Source: Erwinia oleae (GTDB lineage Bacteria; Pseudomonadota; Gammaproteobacteria; Enterobacterales; Enterobacteriaceae). From it: 64,000 nucleotides of DNA. The notes under the pieces are model-generated. The model worked only from the letters and a program-made list of their open reading frames with translations, made no database searches and was not told the origin of the DNA. This document shows, piece by piece, positions 32,939 through 41,461 of this stretch. A program made the translations under genes and the position numbers. Where the stretch lies: the NCBI RefSeq assembly GCF_000770305.1, contig NZ_JNVB01000014.1, positions 62,001 to 126,000 on the forward strand, given 5' to 3'. Positions within the stretch are counted from its first letter, which is position 1; every line of letters begins with the position of its first letter.

Positions 32939-34534
32939 ATGAAGACGATGACAATACGCAAACCCGGAACGCTCAATTATCTGGCTTATGGATCGGGCGA
33001 TTTTCTCGGCGCGGGCACCATGGCGCTGACGTCGGCCTGGCTGTTATATTTTTACACTACCTTCTGCGGCCTCAGCCCGATTGAGGCGACATCCATCTTT
33101 GCACTCGCCCGCGTCGTTGATGCGGTGGCCAGCCCGCTGATGGGTTATCTGACGGACAACTTCGGCGCCACCCGCCTCGGCAAGCGCTTTGGACGACGCA
33201 AATTCTTTATCCTTACCGGCATCCCCCTGGTATTCACCTACAGCCTGATGTGGATAAGCGACATGAGCTACGTCTGGTATCTGCTGACCTATCTGCTGTT
33301 TGAGGTGGTCTATACCTCGATCCTCGTGCCCTACGAGACGCTGGTGCCGGAGATGACCGATGACTTCAGGCAGAAAACGAAGTTTTCCGGCGCACGCATC
33401 GCGCTGGCGCAGCTCTCAGCCATTCTTGCCGCTTTCCTGCCCGGCGTGCTGCTGAGCTGGTTCGGGAAAGATAATCCGCTCTCCTTTTTTTACGCCAGCC
33501 TCGTTTTCTCGATGATCTGCGCGATGGTGCTGACGCTGGTCTGGTTCTTCACCTGGGAGCGTCCTGTTGAGAAGAAATCTGCAACAGCGCTGAAGGCGGA
33601 AACACAGAAGCTGACGCTGCGACAGAGCCTGACGCGCCTAAAAATTGAGCTGACGTCCACCCTGCGCGTACGCATCTTTCGCCAGCATATCGGCATGTAC
33701 CTCGGGGGATATATTGCGCAGGATGTCTTTAACGCGGTATTCACCTATTACGTGGTATTTGTGCTGATGCAGAGCGCGACCCTTGCGTCGAACCTGATGG
33801 GCGCAATGGCTATCATGCAGTTTATCGCCGTTATCGGCATGATCCCGCTCTGTATACGCTTCGGCCCGGCTCCCTCATACCGCATCGTCGTGGTGCTGTT
33901 TGGTCTGAGCGCGTTGTCTTACGGGTTGCTCTGGTTTGCCGGACTGAATGACGTTTTCTCGCTGCTGCTGCTGATCTCTGCGGTGGCCGGATTGGGACGT
34001 GGCGGCATCAACTATGTGCCGTGGAACATCTACACCTACATCTCTGACGTCGATGAAGTGATTACCGGGCAGCGCCGCGAAGGCATTTTCGCCGGGATCA
34101 TGACGCTGACCCGCAAGGCGTCCCAGGCCGGCGCGGTGATGCTGGTGGGGATCATGATGCAGCTCTCCGGTTTTGTGGCGGGCAGCGGCACCCAGAGCGA
34201 AACGGTCAGCCATACCATTCTCGCTATTCTCTGCGTCGGCACGCTGATGGTGCTCTCCGCAGGCTTTTTCATCTCACTGCGCTTCAGGCTCAATCTCGCC
34301 ACGCACCAGATCCTGCGTGAAGAGACGGAAAAGATGCGGGCGGCGGGCGGTGTGGTGCCGGAAGCGGTTTCACCGCAGGCGCGGGCAACGGTCGAGATGC
34401 TGGCTGGCCTGCCGTATGAATCGCTGTGGGGCAATAACAATATTGGTTATCTGAACCGGCATAAACCTGCCGCAATGCCGCTGCGTCGCACCGCCGCGTC
34501 GGCGGAGAGTTCCTCAACCACCCTGACGTCTTAA
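32939..34534 (+). CDS. GPH-family (MelB/YicJ-like) glycoside/hexuronide:cation symporter
   Basis: The 531-residue protein has about 12 hydrophobic segments and the MelB-family features TLNYLAYGSGDFLGAG, FALARVVDAVASPLMGYLTDNF (conserved Asp residues of the cation site), RLGKRFGRRKFFIL and WTY-like cytoplasmic loops. The hydrophilic tail after residue 460 is longer than in MelB. It lies 24 bases upstream of a GH105 gene, so the likely cargo is an unsaturated galacturonyl-rhamnose or similar oligosaccharide. Confidence 0.82.
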   Translation: MKTMTIRKPGTLNYLAYGSGDFLGAGTMALTSAWLLYFYTTFCGLSPIEATSIFALARVVDAVASPLMGYLTDNFGATRLGKRFGRRKFFILTGIPLVFTYSLMWISDMSYVWYLLTYLLFEVVYTSILVPYETLVPEMTDDFRQKTKFSGARIALAQLSAILAAFLPGVLLSWFGKDNPLSFFYASLVFSMICAMVLTLVWFFTWERPVEKKSATALKAETQKLTLRQSLTRLKIELTSTLRVRIFRQHIGMYLGGYIAQDVFNAVFTYYVVFVLMQSATLASNLMGAMAIMQFIAVIGMIPLCIRFGPAPSYRIVVVLFGLSALSYGLLWFAGLNDVFSLLLLISAVAGLGRGGINYVPWNIYTYISDVDEVITGQRREGIFAGIMTLTRKASQAGAVMLVGIMMQLSGFVAGSGTQSETVSHTILAILCVGTLMVLSAGFFISLRFRLNLATHQILREETEKMRAAGGVVPEAVSPQARATVEMLAGLPYESLWGNNNIGYLNRHKPAAMPLRRTAASAESSSTTLTS

Positions 34535-34558
34535 TTCGCCCTATATAAGGAGAGTGCG

Positions 34559-35698
34559 ATGTTAATTTATCCCGTAAAACACAGCCCGCTGCTGCGCCAG
34601 CCTGCGCGCTTTATCAGCCAACGCGAACTGCATCAGCAGATCAACAAGCTGGTCGATAACCTGATTAATATTCACGACGACACCGGTGAATTTCTGCTGC
34701 GGCTGGATGACGGCAGAGTCATTGATACAAAAGGCTGGGCAGGCTGGGAGTGGACACACGGCATCGGTCTGTACGGCATTCATAAATATTACCGGCTGAC
34801 GGGCGATGACCGGCTGCGCGCCATCATTGACGACTGGTTCGCCGATCGCTTTGCGGAAGGCGCCACCACGCGCAACGTGAACACCGTTTGCCCTTTCCTG
34901 ACGCTGGCGTATCGCTATGAAGAAACGCGCGATCCGCGCTGGCTGCCGTGGCTGGAGAGCTGGGCGGAATGGGTGATGTACGAGATGCCCAGAACGTCCT
35001 GTGGCGGTCTGCAACACATTACGCTGGCCGAAGAAAATCATCAGCAGCTGTGGGACGACACGCTGATGATGACCGTGTTGCCGCTGGCAAAAATTGGCAA
35101 ATTGCTCAATCGCCCGGCCTGTATTGAAGAAGCCTGTTATCAGTTTCAGGTACACGCGCAGTACCTGATGGATAAGCAAACCGGCCTGTGGTTTCACGGC
35201 TGGACGTTTGACGGGCACCACAATTTCGCCGGAGCACGCTGGGCGCGGGGAAACAGCTGGCTGACGCTGTTCATTCCTGAGTTTCTTGAGCTGCTGGACT
35301 TGCCGGAAAATAACGCCCTGCGACGCACCATGCAGCAGATTCTTGCCAACCAGCTTGCGGCGCTGGAGCAGTGTCAGGATGAGAGCGGATTGTGGCACAC
35401 ATTGCTGGATGACAGCAGCACCTATCTTGAGGCGTCGGCGACCGCCGGTTTCGCCTTCGGCATGCTGAAAGCGGCACGCAAACGGTACGTCGACAGACGC
35501 TACGTGGCGGTCGCCGAGAAGGCGCTGAAGGGGCTTCTCAAGAGAATCAATGCAGAGGGCGAACTGACTCAGGTCTCCTTCGGCACGGCCATGGGCAAAG
35601 ACCTTGATTACTATCGCCAAATCCCGCTGACCTCAATGCCTTACGGACAGGCGATGGCAATTTTGTGCCTGGTGGAATATCTGCATCTCTATTTATGA
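34559..35698 (+). CDS. GH88/GH105 unsaturated rhamnogalacturonyl hydrolase
   Basis: The 379-residue (alpha/alpha)6 protein matches YteR/YesR enzymes that remove the unsaturated galacturonyl end left by rhamnogalacturonan lyases. Recognisable motifs are GWEWTHGIGLYGIHKYY, QQLWDDTLMMTVLPLAKIG (catalytic Asp region), LWFHGWTFDGHHNFAGARWARGNSW and TYLEASATAGFAFGM. No signal peptide, so it acts in the cytoplasm on imported disaccharides. AAGGAG lies just upstream. The product, 5-keto-4-deoxyuronate, is catabolised through KDG, which KdgK (42465) phosphorylates. Confidence 0.88.
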   Translation: MLIYPVKHSPLLRQPARFISQRELHQQINKLVDNLINIHDDTGEFLLRLDDGRVIDTKGWAGWEWTHGIGLYGIHKYYRLTGDDRLRAIIDDWFADRFAEGATTRNVNTVCPFLTLAYRYEETRDPRWLPWLESWAEWVMYEMPRTSCGGLQHITLAEENHQQLWDDTLMMTVLPLAKIGKLLNRPACIEEACYQFQVHAQYLMDKQTGLWFHGWTFDGHHNFAGARWARGNSWLTLFIPEFLELLDLPENNALRRTMQQILANQLAALEQCQDESGLWHTLLDDSSTYLEASATAGFAFGMLKAARKRYVDRRYVAVAEKALKGLLKRINAEGELTQVSFGTAMGKDLDYYRQIPLTSMPYGQAMAILCLVEYLHLYL

Positions 35699-35813
35699 TC
35701 GTCTGTCTTTTTCAAGCCGCTTTGCAACAATCCTCTATTGTTGGTAGCTTTTATGAAAAACAACGCCGTTTTCAGAACGGATAACGCTGCCATTACTCAA
35801 TAAGGTGTTGAAA

Positions 35814-36158
35814 ATGAAAAAGGTACTGATGCTTCTTACCGCTCTGGCTGTCGCAGGCACCGCGCAGGCTGAGGATCAGGTTGAAGACGGTTCACAAACC
35901 TACGTGGCAAATCTTTGCACCGTAGCCTTACAGGAAAAAGCGCCAACCACGGCAGATGAATACATCGCGCAGATGAAAAATCTCACCGCGCGCAGTCAGT
36001 CTTCTTCCTCCATAGAGAAACCAGAGTTTGATGAAGACGAGGCAAGGACCGTGGTGGCCGCCTGGATGAATCTGAGCGCTGAAGAGAAGAAAAAAGCCAG
36101 TCAGAGCGAGCAGGCTTGCCAGGACGCTACCTTGCAGGAGTATCAGAGTCAGGATTGA
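35814..36158 (+). CDS. Small periplasmic protein of unknown function
   Basis: The 114-residue product starts MKKVLMLLTALAVAGTAQAED, a clear Sec signal peptide. The acidic mature part has two cysteines (NLCTVAL and SEQACQDA) that could form a disulfide, and a helical middle. I do not recognise the family. ATG at 35814 has AAGGTG 7 bases upstream; TTG three codons earlier is less likely. It is monocistronic. Confidence 0.65.
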   Translation: MKKVLMLLTALAVAGTAQAEDQVEDGSQTYVANLCTVALQEKAPTTADEYIAQMKNLTARSQSSSSIEKPEFDEDEARTVVAAWMNLSAEEKKKASQSEQACQDATLQEYQSQD

Positions 36159-36220
36159 TATCCGCTGTGCAATAAGATGCGCGTTTGTTAATGAAATCAG
36201 GAGATTGCGCAAGGCGCGCA

Positions 36221-36258
36221 GAAAAAGCCGGCGGGAAAAACGATAACCGCCGGTCTTT
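36221..36258 (-). terminator. Terminator of the 25-residue gene
   Basis: CCGGCGG (36228-36234) pairs with CCGCCGG (36247-36253) with a 12-base loop. On the minus strand it is followed by CTTTTTC. It also lies downstream of the convergent gene ending at 36158. Confidence 0.75.
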
Positions 36259-36288
36259 CCATGACCGTGGCTATCGAGGGTAATACTG

Positions 36289-36369
36289 TCAGGACATTGC
36301 GCCTGGCGGTACGTGCTTGAATGTTTCGACATAGCTACGAAACATGCTGCGGAGTAAATTTTTCATCAT
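36289..36369 (-). CDS. Small protein gene, 25-26 residues
   Basis: Two consecutive ATG codons (36369, 36366) open a frame reading (M)MKNLLRSMFRSYVETFKHV then PPGAMS, stop at 36289. AAGG lies 5 bases before the second ATG. A near-consensus promoter (TTGCGT, 17 bases, TATACT) is 35-63 bases upstream, and a terminator lies 31 bases downstream, so this is a self-contained transcription unit. The peptide is basic and could form an amphipathic helix. I do not recognise it. A leader-peptide or regulatory-RNA role is the alternative. Confidence 0.6.
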   Translation of the reverse strand: MMKNLLRSMFRSYVETFKHVPPGAMS

Positions 36370-36403
36370 GGCCTTCTAAACTTTTTTAGTAAGAATCAAA
36401 AAA

Positions 36404-36432
36404 AGTATATAAGAAGGCGGTTTTTTACGCAA
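36404..36432 (-). promoter_or_regulatory. Sigma-70 promoter of the small protein gene
   Basis: On the minus strand: -35 TTGCGT (36432-36427), 17-base spacer, -10 TATACT (36409-36404). The predicted start is near 36397, about 28 bases before the ATG. Confidence 0.7.
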
Positions 36433-36456
36433 ATAAATTTGAAGTTGATCACAAAA

Positions 36457-37029
36457 TCAGGCAAAAAGCTCCAAATGCTCGATCAGAATGCTGCTACCAA
36501 TACCAATCAGTACCACGCCGCCGAAAATTTCTGCCCACTTGCCCATCATCGGGCCCAGGTAACGGCCAAGAAGGATACCCAACGAGGCCATGACCATCGT
36601 TGATGCGCCAATGGCCATTGCGGTGGTGACGATATTGACCTGAAGAAAAGCCAGGCCCACGCCCACTGCCATCGCGTCGAGGCTGGTTGCGACGGCGGTA
36701 CAGGCCAGCAGCCAGAAGCTGTGACGCTGCGGCGCTTCCTCGCATACGGCGTCGTCCTTGCGCACGCCTTCGATAATCATTCGTGCGCCAAGAACAAACA
36801 GCAGCGTGAATGCAACCCAGTGATCCCACGCCATAACGTAGCGGCTGGCGGCGATGCCTACCGCCCAGCCAACCAGCGGCGTCAGCGCTTCAATGGTACC
36901 GAAAATCAGCCCGGTGCGAAGGGCTTCTTTAATGCCTGGTCGGTGCAGGCTTGCGCCTTTACCAATTGCTGCGGCAAAAGCATCCATCGACATACCAAAA
37001 GCTAAAATGAGCGTTGCGTATAGATTCAT
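36457..37029 (-). CDS. mntP: Manganese exporter MntP
   Basis: The 190-residue inner-membrane protein has six helices and the MntP/YebN signatures: [13 protein letters not shown] near the start and [14 protein letters not shown] in the second half, each with the conserved Asp needed for Mn(II) export. Length fits E. coli (188). The start [20 protein letters not shown] is at 37029; the frame continues upstream to 37206 but only through the leader. The region just upstream holds an MntR-type operator and a structured leader. No Shine-Dalgarno sequence is obvious before the ATG, suggesting that leader structure controls translation. Confidence 0.95.
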   Translation of the reverse strand: MNLYATLILAFGMSMDAFAAAIGKGASLHRPGIKEALRTGLIFGTIEALTPLVGWAVGIAASRYVMAWDHWVAFTLLFVLGARMIIEGVRKDDAVCEEAPQRHSFWLLACTAVATSLDAMAVGVGLAFLQVNIVTTAMAIGASTMVMASLGILLGRYLGPMMGKWAEIFGGVVLIGIGSSILIEHLELFA

Positions 37030-37170
37030 TGTGGTTATTACCGGCCCTGAGCCTGAAAACGGGCCAAAGCGCTTTAAAGAACAGTTCCCGATGGAAAAAT
37101 AACCGCGGGAGGGGCGAAACGAAACGCATCCTATCATGTGCGTTTCCAAAAAAAAAGACAGTAAAATCAT
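37030..37170 (-). promoter_or_regulatory. Structured mRNA leader of mntP
   Basis: The leader of about 140 bases contains a GAAACGCA/TGCGTTTC hairpin, a GGCCC/GGGCC hairpin (37043-37065) and a 7-bp long-range helix GGUUAUU (37104-37098) with AAUAACC (37039-37033) closing just before the start codon. In E. coli this leader carries a yybP-ykoY manganese riboswitch. I could not find that class's conserved GGGGAGUAG loop here, so the identity is open. Confidence 0.4.
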
Positions 37171-37177
37171 GGATTTG

Positions 37178-37206
37178 AGTATAGCCTCGGCTATACTTTT
37201 TAACAA
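37178..37206 (-). promoter_or_regulatory. mntP promoter with MntR-type palindrome
   Basis: AGTATAGCC and GGCTATACT (37178-37197) form a perfect 9-bp inverted repeat with a 2-base centre, matching the MntR box pattern ATAGC-N4-GCTAT. On the minus strand it overlaps the spacer and the -10 box of a promoter TTGTTA (37206-37201), 17 bases, TATACT (37183-37178). Confidence 0.75.
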
Positions 37207-37403
37207 CGGCTAACTCTGCGTATAAAGTAAACGCAAAAAGCCTAAAAGAATTACACTGTTAACGCTATTGACCGGGAAGTCAGTGCGGATTAATTAAGCG
37301 AAGTGGCTGAGGTAATAATTGCCGAATGGCGCGTAAAAACGCCAACGATTGAACCCGTCGCCCGATTACCTCAAAATAGCCGTTGATGAACAGGATACCG
37401 CCA

Positions 37404-37649
37404 ATGAAAAATCCGTTTTTAACCTTTTTGATGCCAATGAGCACCCTGCTGCTTGGCTTTCTCTCTGCGCTGCTGCTGCCCGCGCCCTGGTTTGGCCTGA
37501 GCCTCACGCATAAAATGGTCACTTTCTTCCACCTCAGCGACGTGGTGCAGCTCTATACGCTGGTGCTCTGCCTGTGGTTTTTGATAGTGGGCGCCGTTGA
37601 ATATTTTCTGATCCGCTTTATCTGGCTGCGCTTTTTCAGCGTCAAATAG
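37404..37649 (+). CDS. Small inner-membrane protein, unknown function
   Basis: The 81-residue product has two to three hydrophobic segments (residues about 4-25 and 42-75), with an aromatic-rich basic end (FLIRFIWLRFFSVK). ATG at 37404 has AGGA about 8 bases upstream; an ATG at 37386 is also possible. It diverges from mntP. I do not recognise a family, and no signal for a partner is present. Confidence 0.55.
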   Translation: MKNPFLTFLMPMSTLLLGFLSALLLPAPWFGLSLTHKMVTFFHLSDVVQLYTLVLCLWFLIVGAVEYFLIRFIWLRFFSVK

Positions 37650-37703
37650 CCGTCGCTGGTACGGCGCCGAAATTCAGTTAAAAATCTGGCGATCCGGGTA
37701 AAA

Positions 37704-37769
37704 GTTAACCACAAAGCAGCATTTACCGCTGAGGCATCACTTTTTATCAGGTGTTTTTCAGTGGTTAAC
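37704..37769. repeat. 9-bp inverted repeat upstream of yhjE
   Basis: GTTAACCAC (37704-37712) and GTGGTTAAC (37761-37769) are exact inverted copies 48 bases apart in the 290-base gap before yhjE. They could be paired operator half-sites or close a long stem. Nothing else stands out in this gap. Confidence 0.4.
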
Positions 37770-37938
37770 GCTAAAAACGGTCAGTTTACCCCTGCCATTC
37801 GCCAGGAAATATCCGCATACACAGATAATCCTCTTTTCCGTGCCTCTCCCCGGCGGCGCGCCCGTTTTTCAGCATTGAATGCAGCCTGAGCACTGCGTAA
37901 GATTCTTGTTTACATTTTTTTAATAAGAAATAACTATT

Positions 37939-39267
37939 ATGCAAGCTTCCATCGCTCCAGGCCTGGATCAGGAAAATGATCCCACCCCGGTGAATTCGCG
38001 CAGCAAGGTGGTGATCGCCTCGCTGGTCGGCACCGCTATCGAATTCTTCGATTTCTACATTTATGCCACCGCAGCGGTCATCGTTTTTCCGCACATTTTC
38101 TTCCCGCAGGGCGATGCCACGGTCGCCACGCTACAGTCGCTGGCTACCTTCGCCATCGCTTTCGTCGCCCGCCCCATCGGCTCGGCGCTGTTCGGACACT
38201 TCGGCGATCGCGCCGGACGCAAGGTGACGCTGGTCGCCTCGCTGCTTACCATGGGCGTTTCTACGGTGCTGATTGGCCTGCTGCCCGGCTACGCCACCAT
38301 CGGCGTATTTGCGCCGCTGCTGCTGGCGCTGGCGCGCTTCGGACAGGGGCTGGGTCTGGGCGGAGAATGGGGTGGCGCAGCGCTGCTGGCCACCGAGAAT
38401 GCCCCGGCGAAGAAACGCGCGCTGTACGGCTCTTTCCCGCAGCTGGGCGCGCCCATTGGCTTTTTCTTCGCGAACGGCACCTTTCTGCTGCTCTCCTGGC
38501 TGCTCACTGACCAACAGTTTATGCAGTGGGGCTGGCGCGTACCGTTTATTCTCTCCGCCGTGCTGGTGCTGATTGGGCTTTACGTGCGCGTTTCGCTGCA
38601 TGAGTCGCCGGTATTTGCGAAGGTGAAAAAAGAGAAGAAACAGGTGAAAGTGCCGATCGGCACGCTGCTGAGCCAGCACCTGAAGCCGACCATCATCGGC
38701 ACATTCATTATGCTGGCGACCTATACGCTGTTCTATATTATGACCGTTTACTCCATGAGCTACGGCACCACGCCCGCGCCGAACGGCCTGGGCTTTGCGC
38801 GAAATACCATGCTGTGGATGCTGATGATGGCGGTGATCGGTTTCGGCATCATGGTGCCGATTGCCGGTCTGCTGGCCGATCGCTATGGCCGCCGCAAAAC
38901 GATGATTGTGATTACGCTGATGATTATCGCCTTTGCGCTGATTTTCCCGTCGATGTTGGGATCGGGTAATCCGGTGTGGGTTATGGCGTTTCTGATCTGC
39001 GGCCTGAGCGTGATGGGCCTGACCTTTGGCCCGATGGGCGCTCTGCTGCCGGAACTGTTTCCCACCGAGGTGCGTTATACCGGCGCGTCGTTCTCCTATA
39101 ACCTGTCGTCGATTCTGGGTGCCTCGGTTGCGCCTTATATCGCCACCTGGCTGGCACACACTTACGGCCTGTTCTCCGTTGGCCTCTATCTGGCGGCGAT
39201 GGCCTGTCTGACGCTGTTTGCCCTGATTGCCAGCCGGGAAACCCGCAACGCTTCGCTGTACGACTGA
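37939..39267 (+). CDS. yhjE: MFS metabolite:proton symporter YhjE
   Basis: The 442-residue, 12-helix transporter of the MHS/ShiA family closely follows E. coli YhjE throughout: SLVGTAIEFFDFYIYATAAVIVFPHIFFPQGD, GHFGDRAGRK, GLLPGYATIG, GQGLGLGGEWGGAALL, GSFPQLGAPIGFFFANG and GPMGALLPELFPTEVRYTGASFSYN. The substrate is not established. It keeps the E. coli position beside yhjG, convergent to it across a bidirectional terminator. Confidence 0.92.
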   Translation: MQASIAPGLDQENDPTPVNSRSKVVIASLVGTAIEFFDFYIYATAAVIVFPHIFFPQGDATVATLQSLATFAIAFVARPIGSALFGHFGDRAGRKVTLVASLLTMGVSTVLIGLLPGYATIGVFAPLLLALARFGQGLGLGGEWGGAALLATENAPAKKRALYGSFPQLGAPIGFFFANGTFLLLSWLLTDQQFMQWGWRVPFILSAVLVLIGLYVRVSLHESPVFAKVKKEKKQVKVPIGTLLSQHLKPTIIGTFIMLATYTLFYIMTVYSMSYGTTPAPNGLGFARNTMLWMLMMAVIGFGIMVPIAGLLADRYGRRKTMIVITLMIIAFALIFPSMLGSGNPVWVMAFLICGLSVMGLTFGPMGALLPELFPTEVRYTGASFSYNLSSILGASVAPYIATWLAHTYGLFSVGLYLAAMACLTLFALIASRETRNASLYD

Positions 39268-39282
39268 GGTTATCGCGCGTAT

Positions 39283-39322
39283 AAAAAAAGCCCGTTCTGA
39301 CTAAGCCAGAGCGGGCTTTTTG
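39283..39322. terminator. Bidirectional terminator between yhjE and yhjG
   Basis: An 11-bp stem with one G-T pair (39289-39299 with 39307-39317) is flanked by T on the plus strand and seven A on the other side, so it works in both directions. Confidence 0.9.
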
Positions 39323-39333
39323 TTTTCAACGGT

Positions 39334-41400
39334 TTACTTCTTGCCTTTCATTTCGCGAAGTACGTTAGTGCACTGGTTCTCTTCGTTATCGCTTGGTGAG
39401 ATCAGCGCCAGCAACGCCGCCGCCGGTGCCACCACTGCGCCCAGCGCAACCGCTGCCGCGCCGCGCGCGATAAGCGGGCCGGCCTTAACGCCGGCGTCCG
39501 GATTCTTAAAGGTGCCGCGCACATAAAGCGGCGAGCGCAGGGTAACAATACGAATGCCCTTACTTTCCGGGTTGATGGAGAGATCCATGCGTTCGTTGGC
39601 GAAGTTGGTGGTACCGCTGATGTTGATTACCGCGTTCTCCGTATCAAAAACGAACAGCTTAGTGGAAGCGAGACCGTTATTGACGTTCAGATCCGCTGCG
39701 GCGCAGTTGATGCGTACCTGATCGTCGCCAAAGAGCTTGCCGACGACATAGTTACCCACGTTCAGCCCGACAATCTCCATCAGGCTGCGGCTGATGATGC
39801 CGTCATTCATCAGGATCTTCAGATCGCCGTTGCTGGTTGCCAGAATATCCGCTACGGAATTGCCGGTACCGGTCAGCTTCGCATCGCCGTTAAGCTGCCC
39901 CATACTGCTCTGCATCGCCTGCACGTCCGGCAGGATCTGCTTCAGTTTCAGGTTGCGCGCGTGCAGATCCGCGCGGGCGCGCATCGGCGAAAGGTTGCCT
40001 TCCATGTGAATGGTCGAGTTCAACGTACCGCCCGCCACGCCAAAGCGCAGTGGATCGAGCAGCAGGTCGCCGTTTTTCAGCACCAGGTGAGTATACAGAT
40101 CGCTCAGCGGCAGCGAGTTGCTGTGTTCGATACGCTTGCCGCTGAATTTGACGTCGGCATCCATGACGTCCCAGCTTTTGGTATCGAATTTATCATGCGG
40201 CAGCACCCGATCCGACGGCTGGCTGGCGGCATCGCCGCGCTTCGCTTTTGCCTTCTCGGTTTTTTCACTGCCTTTACCGGAGTTCACGCCAATCAGCGGC
40301 CCCAGATCCGCCATACGTAGCTGACGCGACTCCAGTTCACCGGCAAGCTTAGGCCGCGGTTTGCCCTGGGTATACGTCATTGAACCGTGGATATCGCTGT
40401 CGCCGATGTGGCCGTTGAAATTTTTATAGTCAAACACCGGCCCGCCCTTCTCCTGGAAACGGGCGATCAGGCGACCGTCCGTTTCATAAGGCGGCGTATC
40501 GGGCAGCAACACGCCGGTCAACCCATACAGGTTAGCCAGCGTATCGCCGGAGAAACGCAGGCGAATGTCCAGCCCGCCAAGGTTAAGCGGATCCTGCAAA
40601 CTGCCCGCCACCTGTACGCGTGTGGTGCCATTACGCAGGTCGGCCTGAAGCGGGAACGGATTGGTTTTGCTCCGCAGCGAAAGCATACCGCCGATTTTTC
40701 CGTCGCCGGTCAGCTGCTCGTTGTTATAGGTGCCGCTGGCTTTCCAGCCGAAAACGAAGTCCGAGGCGCCTTTCTTCGCCACGTCCTCTTTGCTGCCCGC
40801 CACCTGCTCGTAAGGAACCGGTTTGCCCAGCGGATTTACGGTCACCTTTACGTCCGCTTTATTGATGGCGTCACGGTAGGCAATTTGCCCCTGGTCAAAC
40901 ATGACGTTGTCCAGGCGGAAGGTCCAGGCGGAAGGCGGCTGATTAGGATCGGGGTTTTCGCTCCCTGCCAGGTTGAAGGTCCAGTTGTTTTTACGATCGA
41001 TAGTCTGAATAAGTTTCGCATCCGGCTGCTTCAGCTTAATCCACGGAATGTAAACCTCTTTGCCCAGCAGCGCTAACGGTGCCAGCGTGGCGTCCACGCG
41101 TTCCAGATGCACCATTGAGACTTCCGGCACCTCCGGCGGGTTGCCAAGCATGATGTCTTCGGCATGCACGTGCGGCCACGGCACCCAGCTACGCCAGCCA
41201 GGCTCTTCGCGGTTACGCTCCCATGCGACACCCAGATCGCCCCGAATGGCAAAAGGACGGTTAAGTTCCGTCGAGACTTTCTGGTTGATGGTCGGCTTCA
41301 GACGGTTCCAGTCAAAGGTGGCGATGATGATGATAAGCACCACAACCAGCAACAAAAAAATCCCGACAATCCAACTAATTATTTTCCCCGTGCGTGACAT
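39334..41400 (-). CDS. yhjG: AsmA-family protein YhjG
   Basis: The 688-residue protein starts MSRTGKIISWIVGIFLLLVVVL, a single N-terminal membrane anchor, followed by a large periplasmic AsmA domain (FDWNRLKPTINQKVSTELNRPFAIRGDL). The C-terminal AsmA block contains VGLNVGNYVVGKLFGDDQVRINCAAADL. AsmA proteins bridge inner and outer membrane and are linked to phospholipid transport. Length matches E. coli (686). ATG at 41400 has GGAG 7 bases upstream; the frame extension to 41601 is not conserved. Synteny with E. coli is exact. Confidence 0.9.
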   Translation of the reverse strand: MSRTGKIISWIVGIFLLLVVVLIIIIATFDWNRLKPTINQKVSTELNRPFAIRGDLGVAWERNREEPGWRSWVPWPHVHAEDIMLGNPPEVPEVSMVHLERVDATLAPLALLGKEVYIPWIKLKQPDAKLIQTIDRKNNWTFNLAGSENPDPNQPPSAWTFRLDNVMFDQGQIAYRDAINKADVKVTVNPLGKPVPYEQVAGSKEDVAKKGASDFVFGWKASGTYNNEQLTGDGKIGGMLSLRSKTNPFPLQADLRNGTTRVQVAGSLQDPLNLGGLDIRLRFSGDTLANLYGLTGVLLPDTPPYETDGRLIARFQEKGGPVFDYKNFNGHIGDSDIHGSMTYTQGKPRPKLAGELESRQLRMADLGPLIGVNSGKGSEKTEKAKAKRGDAASQPSDRVLPHDKFDTKSWDVMDADVKFSGKRIEHSNSLPLSDLYTHLVLKNGDLLLDPLRFGVAGGTLNSTIHMEGNLSPMRARADLHARNLKLKQILPDVQAMQSSMGQLNGDAKLTGTGNSVADILATSNGDLKILMNDGIISRSLMEIVGLNVGNYVVGKLFGDDQVRINCAAADLNVNNGLASTKLFVFDTENAVINISGTTNFANERMDLSINPESKGIRIVTLRSPLYVRGTFKNPDAGVKAGPLIARGAAAVALGAVVAPAAALLALISPSDNEENQCTNVLREMKGKK

Positions 41401-41461
41401 ACCTGATCTCCATAAACGCTTCGGTCTTCTGTAAAGATAGTCGACGGAAGCGTAAACGGCA

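Noticed and set aside
34562-35620. 352-codon frame antisense to the GH105 gene
   Set aside because: Shadow of a well-supported glycoside hydrolase gene; no motif.
37030-37170. Confident call of a yybP-ykoY manganese riboswitch before mntP
   Set aside because: The position fits, but the conserved loop sequence of that class was not found by eye, so only a structured leader is reported.
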